Positions 6,998 to 11,070 of a stretch of DNA of 11,070 nucleotides are shown piece after piece. The position numbers and the translations under genes were made by a program. The notes beneath the pieces are model-generated. The model saw nothing but the letters and a program-made list of their open reading frames with translations, did no database searches and was not told the DNA's origin. Source of the DNA: JAZDJJ01 sp043804035 (GTDB lineage Bacteria; Bacteroidota; Bacteroidia; Palsa-948); NCBI GenBank assembly GCA_043804035.1, contig JAZDJJ010000126.1:1-11070 (forward strand), written 5' to 3'. Numbering within the stretch: the stretch's first letter is position 1; each line of letters opens with the position of its first letter.

Positions 6998-8428
6998 TTA
7001 TGCCTGTATAAACATTTTTCCGGGATTCATAATTCCGTTTGGATCAAAAATTTTTTTAATCTCTTTTTGAAGTTCAATAACTTTGGGATGAAAAACAATA
7101 TCTATATAATTTTTCTGCACCCATCCGATTCCGTGTTCGCCTGAAAAAGTTCCTTTCAGTTCTTTGCAGAGAATAAATATTTCACGAATGGCTTTTGGAA
7201 TTTCGTTGTTCCATTTTTCATCACTCATTTCTCCTTTGATAATATTTACATGTAGATTTCCATCACCTGCATGTCCGTAACAAACAGATTTAAAATTGTA
7301 TTTTTTTCCTATCGCTTTCACGCCAGTCAAAAGTTTTGGTAATTCGGCTCGCGGAACAACTGTATCTTCTTCTTTGTAAATGGAATGTGTTTTCACTGCT
7401 TCGCCAATGCTTCTTCTTATCTTCCATAAATTATTTTTTTCTTCTTCGGTATCGGCAAAAAGTATTTCACCGCATTCATACTGCATCATTACTTCCGAAA
7501 TCTTTTCTGCTTCTTTCATGAGCACATCCAAATCATTACCATCCACTTCAATAAACAAATAAGCCAGATTAGAAATTTGTTTTGATGATGAGAGATTAAA
7601 AACCTGTTCTACGGGAGAATCAGAATATTTTATTGCCCAGTCAATTGCATCGCGTTCCATAAATTCCATAGCAGATGGAATTACTCCTGCACGAAATACT
7701 GCTGATACTGCTTCGCATGCTTTTTCAGCAGAGAAAAACGGAGTCAGCATCAATATATTTTTTTGTGAATACGGAAGAAGTTTGAAAACAATTTTCGTGA
7801 TAATACCGAGTGTTCCTTCACTGCCAATAATCAGTTGAGTAAGATTATATCCTGTGGAATTTTTTAAAACATTCGCACCAGTCCAGATAATTTCTCCTGT
7901 TGGCAAAACCATTTCAATATTCAAAACATAATCTTTTGTTACACCGTATTTTACTGCACGCGGACCTCCTGCACTTTCGGCAAGATTGCCTCCGAGAAAA
8001 CAACTTCCACGGCTGGAAGGATCGGGAGGATAAAACAATCCTTTTTCAATTACGGCTTCCTGAAAAATCTGTGTGATAACTCCCGGCTCAACGGTTGCCT
8101 GAAGATTTCTTTCGTCAATCTCTAAAATTTTATTGAAACGTTCCATTGAAAGAATCACTCCGCCAAAAACAGGAAGTGCTCCACCACTCAATCCGGTTCC
8201 TCCTCCACGCGGAGTAATAGGAATTATTTCTTTATTACAGATTTTTAGAATTTCAGAAACTTGTTCCGCAGTGTTTGGCTTGATGACAACTTCGGGAAGG
8301 AATTTTAAATCTTCGGTTTCGTCGTGAGAATATTTTAGAAGGGACTCGGCATCAGAAATCACAAATTCATTTCCTGCTATCTTTTGAAATATGGAAAAAA
8401 TCTGTGGGGATACTTTGTTGAATTTCAT
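6998..8428 (-). CDS. FAD-binding oxidoreductase, GlcD / D-lactate dehydrogenase type
   Basis: 476 residues, normal for the GlcD/DLD branch of the PCMH (VAO) family. Such enzymes oxidise a 2-hydroxy acid (glycolate, D-lactate or D-2-hydroxyglutarate) to the 2-oxo acid with FAD; the substrate cannot be fixed from sequence. The FAD-binding half (about 40-225) shows PRGGGTGLSGG (73-83), GGNLAESAGGPRAVKYG and IGSEGTLGIIT. The C-terminal cap carries HAGDGNLH (H386-H393), whose histidines bind metal/substrate, and SGEHGIG with H432. There is no iron-sulfur domain or GlcE/GlcF partner here, so electrons probably go to another acceptor such as an electron-transfer flavoprotein or a quinone. It is a single gene, convergent with rluD. 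An AATTCAA half-site cluster lies 39-68 bp upstream of the start (8467-8496). Confidence 0.93.
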   Translation of the reverse strand: MKFNKVSPQIFSIFQKIAGNEFVISDAESLLKYSHDETEDLKFLPEVVIKPNTAEQVSEILKICNKEIIPITPRGGGTGLSGGALPVFGGVILSMERFNKILEIDERNLQATVEPGVITQIFQEAVIEKGLFYPPDPSSRGSCFLGGNLAESAGGPRAVKYGVTKDYVLNIEMVLPTGEIIWTGANVLKNSTGYNLTQLIIGSEGTLGIITKIVFKLLPYSQKNILMLTPFFSAEKACEAVSAVFRAGVIPSAMEFMERDAIDWAIKYSDSPVEQVFNLSSSKQISNLAYLFIEVDGNDLDVLMKEAEKISEVMMQYECGEILFADTEEEKNNLWKIRRSIGEAVKTHSIYKEEDTVVPRAELPKLLTGVKAIGKKYNFKSVCYGHAGDGNLHVNIIKGEMSDEKWNNEIPKAIREIFILCKELKGTFSGEHGIGWVQKNYIDIVFHPKVIELQKEIKKIFDPNGIMNPGKMFIQA

Positions 8429-8466
8429 TCTTTTTTATTTTGAAAATTAAAAATAAATGTAAGCCA

Positions 8467-8496
8467 AATTCAAGTTTGAATTACAATAAATTCAAA
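8467..8496. promoter_or_regulatory. Operator-like triple half-site upstream of the FAD oxidase gene
   Basis: Three AATTCAA(A) half-sites lie in alternating orientation. AATTCAA (8467-8473) pairs with TTGAATT (8476-8482) as a 7-bp palindrome with a 2-bp spacer. TTTGAATT (8475-8482) pairs with AATTCAAA (8489-8496) as an 8-bp perfect palindrome with a 6-bp spacer. They lie 39-68 bp upstream of ATG 8428, where a repressor or activator could act. No perfect TAnnTTTG box is seen between them and the start; TGAATTTG on the minus strand within this site is one mismatch away. Confidence 0.4.
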
Positions 8497-8560
8497 TTTT
8501 TTTATATCGTTAAAATAAATCAAAGCAAATTGTAACTTCTTCATATCAGCAGGTAACCCA

Positions 8561-8581
8561 ATAGAAAATAGAAAATAGAAA
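8561..8581 (+). repeat. Three-copy ATAGAAA heptamer
   Basis: ATAGAAA is repeated three times head to tail without interruption. It has the same 7-bp period as the large array at the right edge but a different unit. It is a low-complexity tract inside a gene-free region. Confidence 0.5.
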
Positions 8582-8606
8582 TGTGAGGTGGTTCATCAGT
8601 AATTAT

Positions 8607-8840
8607 CTCGCCAAGACGCAAAGTCGCCAAGAAATACGAAAATACTTTGCGTTTATCAAATCTGCGAGAAATATACAAAGTGCGTAAGTCCTATGGTTAA
8701 TGGTATTTCCTATTAACGATTAACAATTTTTCTATTAACTTTTTATGGTTAATGGGCATTGATCTTGCCGAACTATTGACTATTGAACATTAAACTATAA
8801 TCTTTTGATTTGTATCTTTGCGTCTCTGCGTCTTTGCGAG
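8607..8840. repeat. Degenerate interspersed repeat fragments (CGCAAAG family)
   Basis: 8607-8633 holds tandem CGCCAAG/ACGCAAAG words, and 8645-8651 (CTTTGCG) is complementary to 8617-8623. 8813-8840 repeats the family in inverse orientation (CTTTGCGTC, CTGCGTC, TTTGCGAG). Between them 8695-8760 is made of TTAATGG and CTATTAAC words, and 8772-8794 of CTATTGA words. None of it is open for more than about 90 codons in any frame and no protein motif is seen. This looks like eroded intergenic repeat material of a kind common in Bacteroidota. Confidence 0.5.
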
Positions 8841-8915
8841 AAATAAAAATTGTCTGAACTGTTGCATTGTTACATTGGTTCATTGGTTCATTGTTTTGTA
8901 ATAATGGGATCCAAT

Positions 8916-8966
8916 CTGCCTGTGCGTCACCTGTCTGCGTGGTCGCACAGGCAGACGCAGACAGGT
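8916..8966. repeat. Interleaved palindromes (X-Y-X'-Y' arrangement)
   Basis: CTGCCTGTGCG (8916-8926) is perfectly complementary to 8944-8954 (11 bp), and ACCTGTCTGCGT (8929-8940) to 8955-8966 (12 bp). The two stems are interleaved, so they are mutually exclusive or form a pseudoknot. The homologous segment of the 982-1260 element (1134-1187) has the same order, with a 10-bp first stem and an imperfect second stem. Confidence 0.65.
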
Positions 8967-9011
8967 ATCTAACGGCTTTAGCCACAACTTTCAATTGGTA
9001 TAATCGTTTAG

Positions 9012-9042
9012 TTCGGCAATATTTCGGCAAGCTCAATAACCA
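9012..9042 (+). repeat. TTCGGCAA double-word repeat unit
   Basis: This 31-bp unit has two TTCGGCAA words followed by an AGCTCAATAACCA-like tail. It recurs at 9138-9168 in the same orientation and at 1031-1061 in the opposite orientation inside the palindromic element. A shorter piece is at 8758-8772. Confidence 0.65.
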
Positions 9043-9072
9043 TCTCACTACAAGATTTATTGCTTTTTATTA

Positions 9073-9084
9073 GGGCTGAAGCCC
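9073..9084. repeat. GGGCT-GA-AGCCC palindrome
   Basis: A 5-bp perfect stem with a 2-base centre; a similar GGCT-TT-AGCC lies at 8974-8983. Both sit in the gene-free mosaic region, look like REP-type remnants, and have no U-run to make them terminators. Confidence 0.4.
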
Positions 9085-9137
9085 GTGTTATCATTTTGTT
9101 TCTTTTCCGCCATAAATGTCAGAGTTAATTTGTTTAG

Positions 9138-9231
9138 TTCGGCAATTTTCGGCAAAGATCAATTACCAATCTCAATGCTCAGAGCAACACCTCACAGTCG
9201 TAATGACAAGTCGGATTTTTGGAACTGCCCT
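9138..9231 (+). mobile_element. Partial second copy of the palindromic element, ending at the dusB stop codon
   Basis: Over about 95 bp this segment follows the reverse complement of 982-1061 in order: TTCGGCAA words, a CAATTACCA word, a GTAATGAC word (for GCAATGAC), and the 17-bp terminus at 9215-9231. The terminus differs from that at 1244-1260 in two bases. The terminus ends one base before the dusB stop codon (9234..9232, minus strand). The other half of the element is not recognisable as a full inverted partner, so this copy is truncated or rearranged. Confidence 0.6.
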
Positions 9232-10221
9232 TTAAATTCCACATTCATTTATTATTTGAAAAATCTCCTGAACCGATTCGGAAGTTACTAATTTTATTCT
9301 CGTATTTTTAAAATTTGGAAATGCTTTGAAATAATTAGAATAATGTTTTCGCATTTCAAGTATTCCAATTCGTTCTCCTTTCCACTGAATAGATTTTTCA
9401 AGATGGATTTTGCATACTTTCACACGTTCTTCTACTGTTGGAAAAGGAAGAGGTTCACCGGTTTTTAAAAAATGTTTTACTTCTCTGAATATCCATGGAT
9501 TCCCGACGCTCGCCCTGCCTATCATTATTCCATCCACTCCATATTTATCTTTCATTTCTTTTGCTCGCTGCGGAGAATTCACATCACCGTTTCCAAAGAT
9601 GGGAATGATGATGCGAGGATTGTTTTTAATTTTCCCTATCAAAGTCCAATCAGCATTGCCTTTGTACATCTGCATACGGGTTCTGCCATGAATTGTGAGT
9701 GCCTGTATGCCAACATCTTGTAATCGTTCTGCAACTTCCTCCACATTTTTTGTATTATCATCCCATCCAAGACGTGTTTTTACAGTTACGGGAATTTTTA
9801 CATGCTTCACAATTTCTTCCGTTATCTTCACCATCATTGGAATATCCCGCAGAAGTGCCGCTCCAGCGCCTTTATGTAAATCCATTTTTTTGGAACAAGC
9901 CACAGATTTTACAGGACATCCAAAATTAATATCAACGACATCGGGTTTCGCTTGCTCAGCAATGATGGCAGCTTTGCACATAGAATCAATATCTCTGCCA
10001 AAAATTTGTATGCCGATAGGACGTTCATATTCAAAAATGTCAAGTTTCTTTTTGCTCTTTGCCGCCTGACGAATAATTCCTTCGGAAGAAATAAATTCTG
10101 TGTACATCATATCGGCTCCGTTTTGTTTGCATACAAAACGAAATGGCGGATCACTCACATCTTCCATAGGTGCGAGAAGAATTGGAAAGTCGCCAAGTTC
10201 TATGTTGCTGATTTTAACCAT
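9232..10221 (-). CDS. dusB: tRNA-dihydrouridine synthase, DusB type
   Basis: 329 residues, standard length for the nifR3/DusB family. It is an FMN- and NADPH-dependent cytosolic enzyme that reduces uridines in the tRNA D-loop (U17 for E. coli DusB). The TIM barrel starts with APMEDVSDPPFR (17-28). The catalytic cysteine is C102 in DINFGCPVKSV. VTVKTRLGWDD (145-155) and TIHGRTRMQMYKG (176-188) bind FMN and tRNA. GNGDV (210-214) and GIMIGRASVGNPWIF (231-245) form the phosphate-binding end, and a helical RNA-binding tail follows. Between C102 and KGAGAALL there are about seven more residues (SKKMDLH, 110-116) than in the relatives recalled here. The stop codon abuts an interspersed element terminus. 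A TAATTTTG box lies 47 bp upstream of the start. Confidence 0.95.
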   Translation of the reverse strand: MVKISNIELGDFPILLAPMEDVSDPPFRFVCKQNGADMMYTEFISSEGIIRQAAKSKKKLDIFEYERPIGIQIFGRDIDSMCKAAIIAEQAKPDVVDINFGCPVKSVACSKKMDLHKGAGAALLRDIPMMVKITEEIVKHVKIPVTVKTRLGWDDNTKNVEEVAERLQDVGIQALTIHGRTRMQMYKGNADWTLIGKIKNNPRIIIPIFGNGDVNSPQRAKEMKDKYGVDGIMIGRASVGNPWIFREVKHFLKTGEPLPFPTVEERVKVCKIHLEKSIQWKGERIGILEMRKHYSNYFKAFPNFKNTRIKLVTSESVQEIFQIINECGI

Positions 10222-10267
10222 TTAGGTGATCACTTTCATTTCTTCTATAAATTCTTTCAGGGAAAAA

Positions 10268-10275
10268 CAAAATTA
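10268..10275 (-). promoter_or_regulatory. -7 box of dusB
   Basis: On the minus strand this reads TAATTTTG, a perfect TAnnTTTG match, giving a leader of about 40 bases before ATG 10221. No -33 TTG is seen; the expected -33 zone coincides with the two heptamers at 10289-10302. Confidence 0.5.
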
Positions 10276-10288
10276 AAAATTAAAAATT

Positions 10289-10302
10289 CTAAATGTAAAA
10301 TG
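10289..10302 (+). repeat. Two heptamers (CTAAATG, TAAAATG) inverted relative to the main array
   Basis: The two units are exact reverse complements of CATTTAG and CATTTTA, unit types of the array at 10720-11069, and a third partial unit (TAAAA) follows. Two ATTAAAA heptamers precede them at about 10272-10285. They lie 28 bp beyond the 3' end of the four-helix-bundle gene, so that gene is bracketed by heptamers in opposite orientation. Confidence 0.6.
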
Positions 10303-10329
10303 TAAAAGTTTTATCCGCTTAATGGTAAA

Positions 10330-10701
10330 TTATTTTTTCTCATTATTATTGTTTTTGGCTGTTTTAACACTTTTAGTAAATATGGCTATTAACTCTTTGC
10401 ACTCTTTTAAATCAGGCATTACCTGATCCGGGGGTTTTATTAATGGTTTGTAAATTATAATTTTAAGACATATCCCTGTTTCACGTAATTCTTTAAGTAC
10501 TATTCCCATCTTGTGAATAAAGTCATTAGAGGATTCTGCCGCTTGCGCTTCACCATAATTAAATGCAGGTGAAGTGCCGCACCTGACCAATTGACCTGCG
10601 ATGTGGTTGCCCGCCTTGGTTTTAGGCAATATTTCGGATACTTCAAGCATTTTTATAGCAAAACGTATCAGACGCTCTTCAAGATCGTATTTTTTATCCA
10701 T
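10330..10701 (-). CDS. Four-helix-bundle protein (23S rRNA intervening-sequence protein / S23 family, Avd-like fold)
   Basis: 123 residues, typical length. Four amphipathic helices are visible at about 5-23 (LEERLIRFAIKMLEVSEIL), 28-41 (KAGNHIAGQLVRCG), 43-76 (TSPAFNYGEAQAA...KMGIVLKELRETG) and 93-116. The family hallmarks are the R-[SC]-G-T-S segment before a NY.EA motif, and LKELRET followed by a hydrophobic run; the usual Trp after RET is replaced by Cys here. These basic proteins form pentamers in solved relatives, and the accessory protein bAvd of diversity-generating retroelements has the same fold, but their cellular role is mostly unknown. The start at 10701 puts helix 1 at the usual place. 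Unlike the other genes it has no recognisable promoter: its upstream region is the heptamer array, 18 bp from the start codon. It is a single gene, 108 bp upstream of dusB on the same strand. Confidence 0.85.
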   Translation of the reverse strand: MDKKYDLEERLIRFAIKMLEVSEILPKTKAGNHIAGQLVRCGTSPAFNYGEAQAAESSNDFIHKMGIVLKELRETGICLKIIIYKPLIKPPDQVMPDLKECKELIAIFTKSVKTAKNNNNEKK

Positions 10702-10719
10702 TCTTCATTTTTTGTTTTA

Positions 10720-11070
10720 CATTTTACATTTTGCATTTTACATTTTACATTTTACATTTTACATTTTACATTTCGCATTTTGCATTTCACATTTTACATT
10801 TCGCATTTAGCATTTAGCATTTAGCATTTTACATTTTACATTTTACATTTCGCATTTCACATTTCACATTTAGCATTTTACATTTCGCATTTCGCATTTT
10901 ACATTTCGCATTTTACATTTTACATTTTACATTTCGCATTTAGCATTTCGCATTTCGCATTTTACATTTTACATTTCGCATTTCGCATTTCGCATTTTAC
11001 ATTTCACATTTTACATTTTGCATTTTACATTTCGCATTTTACATTTTACATTTCGCATTTCGCATTTCGC
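10720..11070 (+). repeat. Heptamer tandem array, 50 complete CATTTNN units, continuing past the window
   Basis: Counted by eye, 10720-11069 is exactly 50 consecutive 7-bp units with no insertion or deletion, and base 11070 begins the next. CATTT is invariant in all 50. The last two bases are TA (22), CG (16), AG (5), CA (4) or TG (3); the other 11 dinucleotides never occur. Reading from 10720, units 1-12 are TA TG TA TA TA TA TA CG TG CA TA CG, and units 13-25 are AG AG AG TA TA TA CG CA CA AG TA CG CG. Units 26-50 mix TA and CG with one AG (32), one CA (41) and one TG (43). The array lies directly upstream of the four-helix-bundle gene; on that gene's strand each unit reads NNAAATG. The full length is unknown. 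Confidence 0.95.

Noticed and set aside
8813..8820. TATCTTTG, a perfect promoter-like box on the plus strand
   Set aside because: No gene follows on that strand for over 2 kb, and the box is part of the CGCAAAG/CTTTGCG repeat words.
8773..9291. Several 68-91 codon frames on both strands between the FAD oxidase and dusB genes
   Set aside because: They are built from interspersed repeats, overlap each other on opposite strands and have no recognisable motif.
10591..10824. Plus-strand frames reading HFTFYIL-type heptapeptides through the array
   Set aside because: A 7-bp repeat without stops gives long frames in all phases by arithmetic. They close where CATTTAG units appear, and they overlap the four-helix-bundle gene antisense.
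10720..11069. CRISPR-like array
   Set aside because: The unit is 7 bp with a 2-bp variable slot; there are no spacers of 25 bp or more and no cas genes in the window.
10330..11069. A diversity-generating retroelement (bAvd-like protein plus variable repeat)
   Set aside because: There is no reverse transcriptase and no template/variable repeat pair, and the variation is not confined to adenines of one strand; only the protein fold is shared.

Overview
The window looks like a chromosomal segment of an AT-rich Bacteroidota genome, probably from a metagenome. The main reasons are perfect TAnnTTTG (-7 type) promoter boxes at several genes with no obvious Shine-Dalgarno sequences, a secreted Ig-like repeat surface protein, and a DUF4369-thioredoxin lipoprotein-like protein. 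The housekeeping proteins PurB, RluD and DusB are also of Bacteroidota type.

Layout. 1-834 (-): N-terminal 278 residues of a large secreted Ig/PKD-like repeat protein that runs off the left edge. 982-1260: a 279-bp palindromic, MITE-like element sitting between a promoter and 1276-2697 (+), an exported thioredoxin-fold protein. 2755-3540 (+): mazG. 3585-3989: a 58-bp direct repeat flanking a small antitoxin-like gene (3690-3905) whose partner gene seems lost. 3988-5340 (-): purB. 5436-5508 (+): tRNA-Gly(GCC). 5626-5897: a mirror-symmetric array of seven small palindromes. 5957-6991 (+): rluD-type pseudouridine synthase, convergent with 6998-8428 (-), a GlcD-like FAD oxidase. 8429-9231: about 800 bp without genes, holding an operator-like site and a mosaic of interspersed repeats. 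9232-10221 (-): dusB. 10330-10701 (-): a four-helix-bundle (S23/IVP, Avd-like) protein. 10720 to the right edge: a pure heptamer array.

The genes are mostly independent housekeeping functions: RNA modification (RluD, DusB), purine synthesis (PurB), nucleotide-pool cleaning (MazG) and an FAD dehydrogenase. They do not form one pathway. What stands out is the non-coding material. At least three unrelated repeat families occupy the gaps. One 17-bp element terminus (consensus ATYTTTRGAAYYRCCCT) occurs five times, and twice it abuts the stop codon of a housekeeping gene (purB, dusB).

The best candidate for an undescribed system is the right end. A four-helix-bundle gene starts 18 bp from an array of 50 consecutive, indel-free heptamers CATTTNN. 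The five-base core is invariant in all 50 units, and the last two bases take only five values (TA 22, CG 16, AG 5, CA 4, TG 3). Two more heptamers in opposite orientation lie on the other side of the gene. No function can be assigned from sequence alone.
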